From Candidatus Viridilinea mediisalina (lineage in GTDB: Bacteria; Chloroflexota; Chloroflexia; Chloroflexales; Chloroflexaceae): a stretch of DNA of 54,929 nucleotides. The notes beneath the pieces were generated by a model that saw only the letters and a list, made by a program, of their open reading frames with translations, searched no databases and was not told the DNA's origin. The position numbers were made by a program, and so were the translations under genes. The stretch lies in assembly GCF_002532535.1 (NCBI RefSeq), contig NZ_NQWI01000027.1, forward strand, positions 1 through 54,929. The letters are read 5' to 3'. This document shows positions 37,508 to 45,922 of this stretch, in pieces; within the stretch, counting starts at the first letter, position 1; every line of letters starts with the position of its first letter.

Positions 37508-38209
37508 ATGACAAAGGACGGCGAGAGCCTAACGCCCTACCTGGTCGCTCTTGATGCCCATCCTATCCAGCCAGCCAGTTACATACTCAGCCATGATCCA
37601 TGCCTGATTGGTCGCGGATCTTGTTGTGCGGTGCGCGTACAGCGCGACGGTGTTTCACGGCAACATGCGATCATTTCGCGTTGCTTGGATGTCTATCAGA
37701 TTGCCGATCAGCAGAGCTCTTTTGGGACATTCCTCAACGGTGAGCGCCTCGCTCCCTTAACTTCCTATCGCTTATCGGGTAACGCGCTGATTGGTTTGGG
37801 GAGTCCTGTACCGTTACTCCGTTTCTGTGATCCCGATCCAACCGGCCCGCCCCATAGCTTGCCGCCAATGCCAGCAGTGCCGTTGAGCGAAGATATATCC
37901 CGTCAGTGCTTTATCCTTCACGGTGCGACTCTCGATCTTCCCTTTTCGGCGTACTTGCTCCTTTCTTACCTCTATAAACATCGTGATGCGATCTGTCGCA
38001 CTGCCGATTGCGTTCGGGCAGTGTGGGAAATAGATACGCAGAGTGCCGATGAATTGGTTGATCGCCTCTATCGTCTGATCAGTGAATTGCGCGTGGCGCT
38101 TGAAGCCCATCAAGCGCTGCTGCATCCAAACCAGCGCATTCGCATCGTGAGCCACCGCCGCCGCGGCTATACCCTTGTTGTGCCTGATCCGGAATCGGGT
38201 GACGCATGA
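37508..38209 (+). CDS. FHA domain / winged-helix regulator, kinase-linked
   Basis: A 233-aa paralog of the regulator at 3183. FHA domain about residues 15-110 with IGRG and VSRQHAIIS; the usual NGT of the binding loop reads SFGTFLNG, so one ligand-contacting asparagine is replaced by Phe. The winged helix (about 140-225) ends RIVSHRRRGYTLVV. The shared FCDPDPT/FIDPDPT linker confirms common descent with the 3183 gene. It overlaps the downstream Ser/Thr kinase by ATGA, making the kinase its likely modifier. Confidence 0.85.
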   Translation: MTKDGESLTPYLVALDAHPIQPASYILSHDPCLIGRGSCCAVRVQRDGVSRQHAIISRCLDVYQIADQQSSFGTFLNGERLAPLTSYRLSGNALIGLGSPVPLLRFCDPDPTGPPHSLPPMPAVPLSEDISRQCFILHGATLDLPFSAYLLLSYLYKHRDAICRTADCVRAVWEIDTQSADELVDRLYRLISELRVALEAHQALLHPNQRIRIVSHRRRGYTLVVPDPESGDA

Positions 38210-39192
38210 GCCATGTACACGATGATGCATCAACACAACCACCTTCATCTGCGTTAGCGCCCGACGTTAGCACACTACCTCTGCAGCCTGCGCTTGCATG
38301 TGTCGGCTCATTGCCCCCCGGTACGACACTTGGCCCCGGTGGGCGCTACCGTATTGGCCAACTGCTTGGTCAAGGTGGCTTCGCTGAAACCTTCAGTGCC
38401 TACGATACGCAACTCTTTGATGCGCTCTGTGTGATTAAGCGCCTGCACCTACACACTGGTAATTCCGTGCGGGTGCAAAAGCTGCACGCGGCGGGCCTCG
38501 TGCGCGAAGCAGAGCTCTTAGCCGCCCTCAAGACGCCTGGCCATCCCCACATTCCCGAGATCTACGCCTATCTTGAAGATGAGGGCTGCCTTGTGATGAA
38601 GTATGTGGAGGGCGTGAGTCTCCAAACCGTGCTAGAGCAGCGCAGCACTGGTCTGCCTGAAGAGAGGGCGTTGACCTACGCTTATGCTGCTTGCTCCGCT
38701 CTCGCCTACATCCACGCTCGCGCTACGCTCCACCTCGATCTGAAGCCCGCTAATCTGCTGGTTGATAGCACCGACTGGCTCTGGCTGATCGATTTTGGTA
38801 TTGGCCGCACCTTCACAGACGCCACCCAGCCCACCATCCTCGGCACCCCCGGCTATATGCCCCACGAACAGCAGCAGGGTCAGCCAACGCCCGCTTCCGA
38901 TATCTACGCCCTTGGCATGACCCTCTACGTGCTCTTGAGCAACTACTCTCCCGCCATGCCGTGCCTCCCGCCAGTGCGCCAATTGGTACCCGACGTGCGC
39001 CCCGAGGTTGATGCGTTGATTTGTGCCGCTACCCATGCCGATGCAGCCAAGCGACCCAGTGCCCATGCCTTGCTGCACCAATTGAGGTTGCTGCGGGCAG
39101 AATCTACACCCTCCCCGCGCCCCAGAAGTCTCAACTCCAACCCGCGTTCCTCCACGCCGATGCCACCGATTACTCACAATGTACTAGTGTAG
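38206..39192 (+). CDS. Hanks-type Ser/Thr protein kinase
   Basis: A 328-aa soluble kinase. N lobe: GQGGFAETFSAYD (glycine loop), VIK (lysine), Glu in REAELLAAL; C lobe: LHLDLKPANLLVD (HLD, so a non-RD kinase), DFGIG, GTPGYMPHEQ and DIYALGMTLY. The C-terminal 40 residues are Ser/Pro/Arg-rich and disordered; there is no membrane helix or PASTA domain. Non-RD kinases often do not need activation-loop phosphorylation. Coupled translation with the FHA regulator suggests a dedicated signalling pair. Confidence 0.92.
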   Translation: MSHVHDDASTQPPSSALAPDVSTLPLQPALACVGSLPPGTTLGPGGRYRIGQLLGQGGFAETFSAYDTQLFDALCVIKRLHLHTGNSVRVQKLHAAGLVREAELLAALKTPGHPHIPEIYAYLEDEGCLVMKYVEGVSLQTVLEQRSTGLPEERALTYAYAACSALAYIHARATLHLDLKPANLLVDSTDWLWLIDFGIGRTFTDATQPTILGTPGYMPHEQQQGQPTPASDIYALGMTLYVLLSNYSPAMPCLPPVRQLVPDVRPEVDALICAATHADAAKRPSAHALLHQLRLLRAESTPSPRPRSLNSNPRSSTPMPPITHNVLV

Positions 39193-39221
39193 GATTAGGC
39201 TTCGCATACGCATTACGTTTA

Positions 39222-39308
39222 TGGCTGCCGCCCTAAAACCCGCTTTGGGGCTACGCTCCAAACCCCCCTTTTTGTTCCGTGTTGGCAGCGAAGCCGCCAA
39301 ACAGCAAC
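39222..39308. repeat. GC-rich repeat family D, copy 3, plus hairpin
   Basis: TGCCGCCCTAAAACCCGCTT, TGGGGCTACGCTCCAAACCC, then an imperfect hairpin around GCGAAGC (GTGTTGGCAGCGAAGCCGCC). The following 39330-39440 interval shows small stem-loops but no recognised RNA. Confidence 0.75.
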
Positions 39309-39319
39309 AAAAAGTTTTA

Positions 39320-39328
39320 TGGTATGCT
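39320..39328 (+). promoter_or_regulatory. Extended -10 promoter core TGGTATGCT
   Basis: TGG plus TATGCT upstream of the Crp-family gene; the leader would be about 110 nt. Confidence 0.5.
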
Positions 39329-39444
39329 ACAATATTTACAGCATGCGCTTTACGGAGCATAAGACTGGAGCGGCAGTCTCTAAAGCCCAGGTACTTTAGC
39401 TCTGGGAAGCGTCACGGAACAACGAAGCTGGTTGGAGGGCTATT

Positions 39445-40107
39445 ATGGTCGCGTCAGCGAGCGATGCTTCACCGCAGCATGTGCTGCATGCCGCAATCGA
39501 ACGTCTGGGTAGCGGGCAGAATTTTCGACGTCATAGCTATGTCTATACGCCGAACCAACCAGCCCACGCCCTCTACCTGCTCCTGAGTGGTCAGATTGGT
39601 CTGCAGATGTTCTCAAGCGAAGGGCGTACCTTGACGATCAAGGTGGTTGAACCGGGCCAAGTCTTTGGCCATAGTGCCCTTGCTGGTGGCAACACCTACG
39701 ATACCTACGCCCAAGCGTTGCAATCGGCCCGCGTCGTGGCGGTAGCACGAGGGGCATTACTAGCTGCGAGTGCGACTACGCCTGGTCTCAGTATGGCTTT
39801 GCTGGAATTGCTCGGTCAACAGCGCCAGACTCTTAGTCGTCGCATCGAGGAAGTGGCCTTCAAATCGGTGCCCGCTCGGCTCGCCTCGGTTCTCTTGGAG
39901 ATGTCGGGTGACCAAGCGCACCATCCGCAACCGCAACAGCACGTTGGGCGACGCACGCACCAACAGCTCGCCGAGATGGTCAATGCCTACCGCGAGACGG
40001 TGACCAAGGTGCTTAATCAGTTCCGCGATGCCCATCTGCTTGATGTGGATCGTACTGGCATTACGCTGCTCAATCTTTCCCGTTTGCGCGAATTGGCCCA
40101 GGGTTAA
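39445..40107 (+). CDS. Crp/Fnr family transcriptional regulator
   Basis: A 220-aa protein: cyclic-nucleotide-binding-like beta roll (about 25-120; LYLLLSGQIGLQM, FGHSAL), dimer helix and a helix-turn-helix (about 165-215; THQQLAEMVNAYRETVTKVL). The cAMP-contacting PFGE segment is not obvious and no Fnr-type cysteine cluster is present, so the effector is unknown. GGAGGG precedes ATG 39445. Confidence 0.92.
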   Translation: MVASASDASPQHVLHAAIERLGSGQNFRRHSYVYTPNQPAHALYLLLSGQIGLQMFSSEGRTLTIKVVEPGQVFGHSALAGGNTYDTYAQALQSARVVAVARGALLAASATTPGLSMALLELLGQQRQTLSRRIEEVAFKSVPARLASVLLEMSGDQAHHPQPQQHVGRRTHQQLAEMVNAYRETVTKVLNQFRDAHLLDVDRTGITLLNLSRLRELAQG

Positions 40108-40110
40108 ATA

Positions 40111-40147
40111 CATCTGTTCCTCTGTTCCTCTGTTCCTCTGTTCTCCC
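40111..40147. repeat. CTGTTCCT minisatellite
   Basis: Four tandem TCTGTTCC units between the Crp-family stop and the hemW start. It is the inverse of the array at 29349 and of the insert inside hemW. It occupies the expected ribosome-binding position of hemW. Confidence 0.92.
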
Positions 40148-40149
40148 CA

Positions 40150-41415
40150 GTGACTCACCTCTATATCCATATCCCCTTTTGCCAGCGCCGCTGTGCATAT
40201 TGCGACTTTACTACCTACGCGCAACTTGAAGATCGCATAGATGCCTATGTGACGGCGCTTTGCGCTGAGTTGCGGATGTTGGCTGCCACGTACCAGCCGT
40301 CGCCCCCGGCCTCGCCTGAGGCTGCCGCAGTGGGCCCGACGCTCTTTTTTGGCGGCGGTACGCCAACCATGTTGAACCTCAAGCAGTTTGAGCGCATCCT
40401 CAACGCTGCGGCAGCCCTTGTCTGTGTGGAGCAGGCTGAGATTAGCAGTGAGGCCAATCCGGGGACGCTGCTCAACCACGAGTATCTCTGCGGCTTACGC
40501 AGCCTCGGAGTCAATCGGCTCAGCCTTGGCGTGCAGAGTCTCAATGATGCCACGCTACGGCGGATTGGGCGGATCCACGATGCGGCCCAAGCGTTCCAAA
40601 GCTACCAAGCGGCCCGTGAGGCTGGCTTTGCGCAGATTAACCTCGATCTGATCTTTGGTCTGCCTGGGCAGAGCCTTGCTGAGTGGCAAGCAACCCTTGC
40701 AGCGGTGATGACGTGGGCCCCGGAACACCTCGCGCTCTACGCGCTGATTGTTGAAACAACAACGCCACTCTATACCCAAGTCACCAGCGGGCAGATCACT
40801 ATTCCCGATGATGATACATCTGCCGCGATGTATGAAATGGCCATGGAGCAGTTGGCAGCGGCTGGGTATGTGCAGTATGAGATTAGTAATTGGGCTAGGT
40901 CAGGGGGGAGAGGAACAGAGGAACAGGGGAACAGGGGAACAGAGATGCTTCCGATAGGAGCCGCGTATCCTATGCTGCCGCATGCCTCTTCTTGCCACAT
41001 GCCCCTCACCTCACTGCCCGTATGCCGCCACAACTTGGCCTATTGGCTCAACAGCGACTATACAGGCGCGGGGGCGGGGGCGCATGGGCACAGCCACCCG
41101 CGTCGCTACGCCAATCTATGCGGCGTAGACGAATACATTGCGGCAGTGGGTGCAGGCCGCTTGCCCATTGCCGAAGAGGTGCTGTTAACGCCCCAAGAGT
41201 GGTGTGCCGAGACAATGATCATGGGCATGCGCCTCAACAGCGGGGTGAGTGCAGCCCACTTCGCGGCGCGTTGCGGTCGCAGCCTTGAGGCGACCTACGG
41301 CCCCATTCTGGCGCAGCTTGCCGCCGAGGGGCTGATCGAGCGCAACGCCGAGCGGGTCTGGTTAAGCCCACGGGGGCGCATGTTAGGCAACCAGGTCTGT
41401 ATGCGCTTTGTGTAG
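40150..41415 (+). CDS. hemW: Radical SAM HemW-like protein with repeat-derived insertion
   Basis: A 421-aa HemN-family radical SAM protein. N-terminal IPFCQRRCAYCDFTTYA gives the CxxxCxxC cluster without the extra HemN residues, fitting the haem chaperone HemW. FFGGGTP, NPG, GVNRLSLGVQS and the C-terminal domain are normal. Between NWAR and CRHNLAYW, where the family has three to four residues, about 40 codons are inserted (40900-41019), beginning with minisatellite sequence (RGTEEQGNRGTE). The reading frame stays open. The GTG start directly follows a minisatellite without a Shine-Dalgarno. Confidence 0.9.
   Translation: MTHLYIHIPFCQRRCAYCDFTTYAQLEDRIDAYVTALCAELRMLAATYQPSPPASPEAAAVGPTLFFGGGTPTMLNLKQFERILNAAAALVCVEQAEISSEANPGTLLNHEYLCGLRSLGVNRLSLGVQSLNDATLRRIGRIHDAAQAFQSYQAAREAGFAQINLDLIFGLPGQSLAEWQATLAAVMTWAPEHLALYALIVETTTPLYTQVTSGQITIPDDDTSAAMYEMAMEQLAAAGYVQYEISNWARSGGRGTEEQGNRGTEMLPIGAAYPMLPHASSCHMPLTSLPVCRHNLAYWLNSDYTGAGAGAHGHSHPRRYANLCGVDEYIAAVGAGRLPIAEEVLLTPQEWCAETMIMGMRLNSGVSAAHFAARCGRSLEATYGPILAQLAAEGLIERNAERVWLSPRGRMLGNQVCMRFV
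40900..41019 (+). repeat. In-frame repeat insertion in hemW
   Basis: 120 bp (40 codons) with GAGGAACAGAGGAACAGGGG and related units, then about 75 bp of unique sequence. It adds SGGRGTEEQGNRGTEMLPIG and 20 further residues to HemW. Confidence 0.85.
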
Positions 41416-41416
41416 C

Positions 41417-41491
41417 TAGGGGAAGAATACAGGAACGAGAAAATAGAAAATAGGTTCACTGTTGACGGCGAAGCCGTCAACAGTGAACCAC
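41417..41491. repeat. GAAAATAGAAAATAGG repeat and perfect hairpin
   Basis: Family G sequence (GGGGAAGAATACAGGAACG, AGAAAATAGAAAATAGG) followed by a perfect 17-bp hairpin GGTTCACTGTTGACGGC / GCCGTCAACAGTGAACC with tip GAA. It lies between the convergent hemW and htpX genes. Confidence 0.92.
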
Positions 41492-41512
41492 ATACTTGAA
41501 GCAGTATAAACC

Positions 41513-42373
41513 TTACGATGCCATAGCGCGCAGGCGCGCAATGCGCTCCTCGGTCTGCGGGTGGGTGCGGAAGAGGCTGCTGAAGCCACCGACGAGCGGG
41601 TTAATGATGTAGAGATGCGAGGTCGCGGGGCTGGCCTGCATCGGCACGCGCCCAGCCGCCCATTCCAACTTCTCAAGGGCACTGGCGAGGGGCAGCGGAT
41701 CGCCGAGGATTTGGGCCCCACCAGCATCGGCGAGGTACTCACGCGAGCGCGAGATCGCCATCTGGATAATCATCGCCGCAATGGGCGCAAGGATCATCAT
41801 CAGCACACCACTGACCATCTCGCCAAGCCCGCCGCCCTCTTCTTCATCATTGCCGCCAGTGAAGCTCGAGAAGATCATGCTCCACATGGCCATATCAGCA
41901 ATCATGGTGACCGCACCAGCAATAGTGGCTGCAATGCTGGAGATGAGCGTATCGCGGTGCTTGATGTGGGCCAACTCGTGGGCAACGACGCCAGCCAACT
42001 CGTCGCGGGTGAGCAGCCGGGCGATACCTGTGGTAACCGCGACAGCACCCTTCTCGGGGCTACGTCCGGTCGCAAAAGCGTTGGGCGTCTCGCTCTCAAT
42101 GATGTAGACGCGAGGCTTGGGCAGTTCGGCACGCACCGAGAGTACCTCGACCATCTCGTGCAGTTCCGGAGCCTCTTCGGGTGTCACTTCGCGCGCACCG
42201 CTCATGCGTAGGGCCAACGAGTCGGAGAACCACCACGCGCCCATGTTCATGACCAAGGCGAAGACGATAGCAATGATCATCCCGATTTGACCACCAAGGG
42301 CACCGCCGATAAAGACGAAGAGGGCTGTAAGCCCTGCGAGCAGCATCGTTGTTTTAACGGTGTTCATGATCAT
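41513..42373 (-). CDS. htpX: M48 family zinc protease HtpX
   Basis: A 286-aa membrane protease for quality control of membrane proteins. Two N-terminal helices (about 8-45), the zinc motif HELAHIKHRD, two further helices (about 150-205) and the third ligand in SREYLADAGGA. Length and order match HtpX. Two ATGs six bases apart (42373, 42367) are possible; neither has a clear Shine-Dalgarno. Confidence 0.96.
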   Translation of the reverse strand: MIMNTVKTTMLLAGLTALFVFIGGALGGQIGMIIAIVFALVMNMGAWWFSDSLALRMSGAREVTPEEAPELHEMVEVLSVRAELPKPRVYIIESETPNAFATGRSPEKGAVAVTTGIARLLTRDELAGVVAHELAHIKHRDTLISSIAATIAGAVTMIADMAMWSMIFSSFTGGNDEEEGGGLGEMVSGVLMMILAPIAAMIIQMAISRSREYLADAGGAQILGDPLPLASALEKLEWAAGRVPMQASPATSHLYIINPLVGGFSSLFRTHPQTEERIARLRAMAS

Positions 42374-42444
42374 ATGTTTGCTTTGCCCCCAGATATTCTA
42401 TTGCTATGAGCCTGTAGTATAACGCAGTTGACGTGTCGTGCTTA

Positions 42445-42557
42445 GGGCGGTGCTACCCGCTGGCAGGCGGGGAGAATTCCATACTATAGGGAGGAGATAG
42501 AAAGTAGGGAAGATAATAGAGCTATTTTCTATTTTCTCGTTTCTGTATCCTTTCCTA
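42445..42557. repeat. GC palindrome plus inverted GAAAATAG repeat
   Basis: GGGCGGTGCTACCCGCTGGCAGGCGG region, then AGAAAGTAGGGAAGATAATAG facing CTATTTTCTATTTTCTCG, TTTCTGTATCCTTTCCTAG (family G, minus orientation). Its TAG on the minus strand is the stop of the NarL-type gene. Confidence 0.8.
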
Positions 42558-43214
42558 GATGACCTCAGGCGGGGGCACAAGGCCGCGTTGAACCGCCACA
42601 ATGGCGGCTTGGGTGCGATTGTTGACCCCAAGTTTTTGGAAGATCTCGCTGAGACGATTACCAACAGTCTTTTCGGAGAGGCTGAGTTTGAGCGCAATCG
42701 CACGGTTGTCGTCGCCTTGCGCTACCAGGGCGAGGATGTCGCGCTCACGCGGGGTAAGCAGGTCGGCGCTGACGGGGGCGCTATCACCACGGCGCAGCAT
42801 GTCGAGCACCCGCGCAGCGGCGCTCCCGGCGAGGGCGGCTTCGCCGCGATGAACCACTTGGATGGCTTCGATCAGTTCACTTGCATCAGCATCTTTGAGC
42901 AGGTAGGCATTGGCCCCGGCACGGAGCGCCTCAAGCACGGTGCGTTCGTCGCGGTGCATGGTCAGCACAACAGTCCGGGTGTCGGGACTAACATTGGCAA
43001 TCTGGCGTGCAGCCTCGATGCCGGTCAAGCCAGGCATTGAGATGTCGAGCAGCGCAATGTGGGGGCGTTGCTCACGCGCCTGAGCGACCGCAGCAAGACC
43101 ATCGCTCACTTCAGCAACAACATGGAAGCCACCTTTGCGCTCAAGCAATTCACGCAGCCCTTGGCGGAATATAGTGTGATCGTCGGCAATCAGAATGGTA
43201 ATTGGTGTTTGCAT
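42555..43214 (-). CDS. NarL/FixJ family response regulator
   Basis: A 219-aa two-domain regulator: receiver (about 1-125; IADDHTIFRQGLREL, ALLDISMPGLTG with the phospho-aspartate, TMHRDE, LLKDA) and LuxR-type HTH (about 148-210; LTPRERDILALVAQGDDNRAIA, LSEKTVGNRLSEIFQKLGV). The partner kinase is not adjacent. The two bases that complete its stop belong to a family G repeat. Confidence 0.95.
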   Translation of the reverse strand: MQTPITILIADDHTIFRQGLRELLERKGGFHVVAEVSDGLAAVAQAREQRPHIALLDISMPGLTGIEAARQIANVSPDTRTVVLTMHRDERTVLEALRAGANAYLLKDADASELIEAIQVVHRGEAALAGSAAARVLDMLRRGDSAPVSADLLTPRERDILALVAQGDDNRAIALKLSLSEKTVGNRLSEIFQKLGVNNRTQAAIVAVQRGLVPPPEVI

Positions 43215-43224
43215 TGTTCAATCC

Positions 43225-43309
43225 AAAAAATCTTTTTGTTCGATGTTGGTGGTGTAGCCACCAACATCGAACAGAAAACGGTAAAGTTGAAAGGCCGTTT
43301 CTGAAACCA
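43225..43309. repeat. Near-perfect hairpin and CTGAAACC tail
   Basis: TGTTCGATGTTGGTGG / CCACCAACATCGAACA (16-bp stem, 5-nt tip), then ACGGTAAAGTTGAAAGGCCG and TTTCTGAAACCATCCC, the signature tail. It lies between scpB and the NarL-type gene, both on minus. Confidence 0.88.
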
Positions 43310-43313
43310 TCCC

Positions 43314-43889
43314 TTACGAGTCATCCCCAACTACTTGGAGTGGCAGTTCGAGGGGAGGGAGTTCGGTAAGGCTTGCGAGGCCAAATTGTTGCAAGAATGT
43401 GGGCGTCGTCGCATAGAGAATGGGGCGGCCAATTGTTTCAAGGCGTCCAGCTTCAGCGATCAGGTCACGGGCGAGCAGGGCACGTATGGTTCCACTGCTA
43501 TCCACCCCGCGAATCGCATCCACTTGGGCGCGGGTGATCGGTTGGCGGTAGGCGATAATCGCAAGCACTTCAAGGGCCGCATTGGAGAGACGCCCACTCG
43601 CTTGAAGGCCCAGGAAGCGTGCAATGGTTGGGGCGGATTCGGGCGCACTTACGAGTTGTATCTGGTCGTTGTGGCGTTGCATGCGCACCCCCCGCCCTTG
43701 GTAGAGCTGGGTTAACTCATCAAGGGCACTCTGAATAGCCTCCTCTGCCACCTCAAGCGTCTTTGCCAACTGGCTGCGCGTTACCGGCTCACCCGCAACA
43801 AAGAGCAGACTTTCAACCAACTGCACCAGGCTGGGCGTCGGCAGAGGCTGCGGCATCGCAGGCAGCGTAGGTTGATCGGATAGGGTCAT
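43314..43889 (-). CDS. scpB: Segregation and condensation protein B
   Basis: A 191-aa ScpB, kleisin-interacting subunit of the SMC-ScpAB complex for chromosome segregation. Tandem winged-helix features: LVESLLFVAGEPVTRSQLAKTL, RLSNAALEVLAIIAYRQPIT and RAQVDAIRGVDSSGTIRALL. ATG 43889 has AAGGA at the right distance; an ATG five codons upstream is possible. scpA, usually just upstream, is not here. Confidence 0.95.
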   Translation of the reverse strand: MTLSDQPTLPAMPQPLPTPSLVQLVESLLFVAGEPVTRSQLAKTLEVAEEAIQSALDELTQLYQGRGVRMQRHNDQIQLVSAPESAPTIARFLGLQASGRLSNAALEVLAIIAYRQPITRAQVDAIRGVDSSGTIRALLARDLIAEAGRLETIGRPILYATTPTFLQQFGLASLTELPPLELPLQVVGDDS

Positions 43890-43954
43890 GGGTGATTCCT
43901 TCATCACAGACGCTCAATACATATAATACAAGAAAAGCAACCGAGTGCGTGAAG

Positions 43955-44120
43955 AAACGTGGGCGCAGCCCCTTGGTGGGGGTTTGGGGGAGGCAAAGCC
44001 TCCCACTTAAGTTAACCCTCCGGCGGGGGGGTGGGGCGTAGCCCCACAGCGGGTTTCAGGGCGGCAGCCCTAAACGTAATGCGAACGGGGCGTAGCCCCA
44101 AACCCCTGCCGCAAGGCGTA
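43955..44120. repeat. GC-rich repeat family D, copy 4 (compound)
   Basis: A chain of palindromes: GGGCGCAGCCCC, GGGGGAGGCAAAGCCTCCC, GGGGCGTAGCCCC (twice), AGGGCGGCAGCCCT. The 43890-44196 gap contains this and the permease promoter and no gene. Confidence 0.9.
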
Positions 44121-44148
44121 ACGCAATACCCAACGCAAAAATCGAATA

Positions 44149-44157
44149 TGGTATGAT
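44149..44157 (+). promoter_or_regulatory. Extended -10 promoter core TGGTATGAT
   Basis: TGG plus TATGAT, 39 bp before the ABC permease ATG. No clear -35. Confidence 0.5.
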
Positions 44158-44196
44158 AGAGACCGCGCCAATGCAGCAGGGAAAGGACATCTGACC

Positions 44197-45438
44197 ATGA
44201 CAGAGCGTCGTCGTGGCGTTACCCGACGTCAGGTCATCGCTGGGTTTTTTGCGCTCTTGGGTCTGCTCTTAATTGTTAATTATGTAGCAGAAATTGATCT
44301 TGCTGATCCGGTAACGACCCGACTCCTTTTTGGCGTGGGCGGTTTCGTTCTTCCCACACCTACGGCGCTCACCTTGACCCTGATCGGGGGCTTTTGGTTC
44401 GTTGCGGGGGTAGTGAGCTTTGTGCCGCGCATCGCATCCATTGGTACCGCCATGCTGTGGGCCGGTGCGTTGTTGATCATTCCGGCCCTGCTCATCTGGG
44501 CGGCAGCGGGGAAACAGATCAACGTCGTAAGTTTGGCGTCGGTCTCGTTGCGCCTTTCGACGCCCATTGCCTTGGGTGCCTTGGCGGGCATCTATGCGGA
44601 ACGGGCCGGGATTATCAACATCGGGATTGAGGGCATGATGCTCACCGGAGCCGCATTTGGCTTCGCGGTATTTGCCTTTACCGACAACATCTGGTTGGGT
44701 GTCGTCATGGCGGTCGTGTCGGGCTCATTGATGGCCTTGCTGCACGGAACGCTTTCGATCACCTTCAAGACCGATCAGATCGTTAGTGGTACGGTGATCA
44801 ACATTTTGGCGATTGGGGTGACCGGCTATCTACGTCGCCAGTTTTTTGTTGATGGGGGCGGCGGGCGGGTCACGCTCCCGCAATTTTCGCTCCCGCTCCT
44901 CAGCGACATCCCCGTTCTTGGCCCGATTCTCTTTGTGGGCAAGCCGATTTTCTTTGCGATGATTTTACTGGTTATTTTTACACATATTCTGCTCTTCACA
45001 ACCCGTTATGGTCTGCGCTTACGAGCGGTAGGCGAGAACCCAAAAGCGGCTGCAACAGTAGGCATCAACGTAACGCGCACACGCTACCTCAACATCATCA
45101 TTAGCGGCGCGATGGCGGGGCTTGCTGGCGCGTGGTTTTCATTAGAGACGGTTGGGCGTTTTGATGATGGCATGACCGCAGGCAAGGGCTTCATTGCCCT
45201 TGCCGCGATGATCTTTGGCAAGTGGATGCCCTTTGGCGCCTTTGGTGGTGCGGCCCTCTTTGGCTTCTCGGAAGCACTAGGCAGCAACTTCCAGATCCTA
45301 CAAGTGCAAGCCTTTGGACTGCCGGTACCCGTGCAATTCCTGCAACTGCTGCCCTACCTCGTCACAATGGTGGTACTAGCCGGGCTGATTGGACGCGCAG
45401 TAGGACCTGCCGCTGCCGGCAAGCCCTATCAGGGATGA
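44197..45438 (+). CDS. ABC transporter permease, BMP/nucleoside type
   Basis: A 413-aa permease of the BPD_transp_2 family with about ten membrane helices. GIYAERAGIINIGIEGMMLTGA and RLRAVGENPKAAATVGINV are typical of the second permease of nucleoside (BmpC/NupQ-type) importers. An additional N-terminal helix pair precedes the core. The ATPase, lipoprotein and first permease are not adjacent, so it works with genes elsewhere. AAAGGA precedes the ATG; the stop TGA lies inside a GATGAGGGAT repeat. Confidence 0.9.
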   Translation: MTERRRGVTRRQVIAGFFALLGLLLIVNYVAEIDLADPVTTRLLFGVGGFVLPTPTALTLTLIGGFWFVAGVVSFVPRIASIGTAMLWAGALLIIPALLIWAAAGKQINVVSLASVSLRLSTPIALGALAGIYAERAGIINIGIEGMMLTGAAFGFAVFAFTDNIWLGVVMAVVSGSLMALLHGTLSITFKTDQIVSGTVINILAIGVTGYLRRQFFVDGGGGRVTLPQFSLPLLSDIPVLGPILFVGKPIFFAMILLVIFTHILLFTTRYGLRLRAVGENPKAAATVGINVTRTRYLNIIISGAMAGLAGAWFSLETVGRFDDGMTAGKGFIALAAMIFGKWMPFGAFGGAALFGFSEALGSNFQILQVQAFGLPVPVQFLQLLPYLVTMVVLAGLIGRAVGPAAAGKPYQG

Positions 45439-45495
45439 GGGATTGAGGATGAGGGATAAGCCACTCTGCAGTGCTCATCCTTCATCCCGCCCCTC
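45431..45495. repeat. GATGAGGGATT repeat with inverted arm
   Basis: GGGATGAGGGATTGAGGATG and AGGGATAAGCC facing GTGCTCATCCTTCATCCCGC: a short inverted pair between convergent genes. The first TGA is the stop of the permease gene. Confidence 0.85.
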
Positions 45496-45496
45496 C

Positions 45497-45781
45497 CTAG
45501 AGACCCTCAGCCTCCATCCAAGTCTGTACGTCAGCGTCGGAAGGGGATGGATTACCACCCGGAATGTAGCGATAGCGATCGCCGTACCCTTCCATGACCT
45601 GGTTACGCAACGCATCGGCCTCAGGGCTCTGTTCCGTATCAGGCACCTTTAGCACCTCGCCCGACTGGAGATCGAGGTAGTAGCTATAAGCCGGGTCCGT
45701 TGCGGCCAGGGCGGTCAAAATCTGCTCGCGGTTGTAGCTGCCTGCCACGGCAACCTCCCGATCCGCCCGGGGTTGGGGCAT
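45497..45781 (-). CDS. Small acidic protein, UPF0158-like
   Basis: A 94-aa acidic soluble protein. The segment YSYYLDLQSGEVLKVPD and the later RYRYIP resemble the UPF0158 family, whose function is unknown; similarity is judged by eye only. No clear Shine-Dalgarno. It is convergent with the permease gene. Confidence 0.6.
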   Translation of the reverse strand: MPQPRADREVAVAGSYNREQILTALAATDPAYSYYLDLQSGEVLKVPDTEQSPEADALRNQVMEGYGDRYRYIPGGNPSPSDADVQTWMEAEGL

Positions 45782-45922
45782 ATCTACTCATGGAGTTCCC
45801 CCGGGTCTTGTTCAAACCCCTAATGATGGTACACGAAGGTGCTTAGTAATGCAAGCCGTTGTATCATTGTAACATTTACCGAAGTTTTACGTATCTCTAT
45901 TACGTAGCCATGGGAGTCGCTG

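Noticed and set aside
40150-41415. HemN (oxygen-independent coproporphyrinogen oxidase)
   Set aside because: The N-terminal extension of HemN with additional substrate-binding residues is lacking; HemW fits better.
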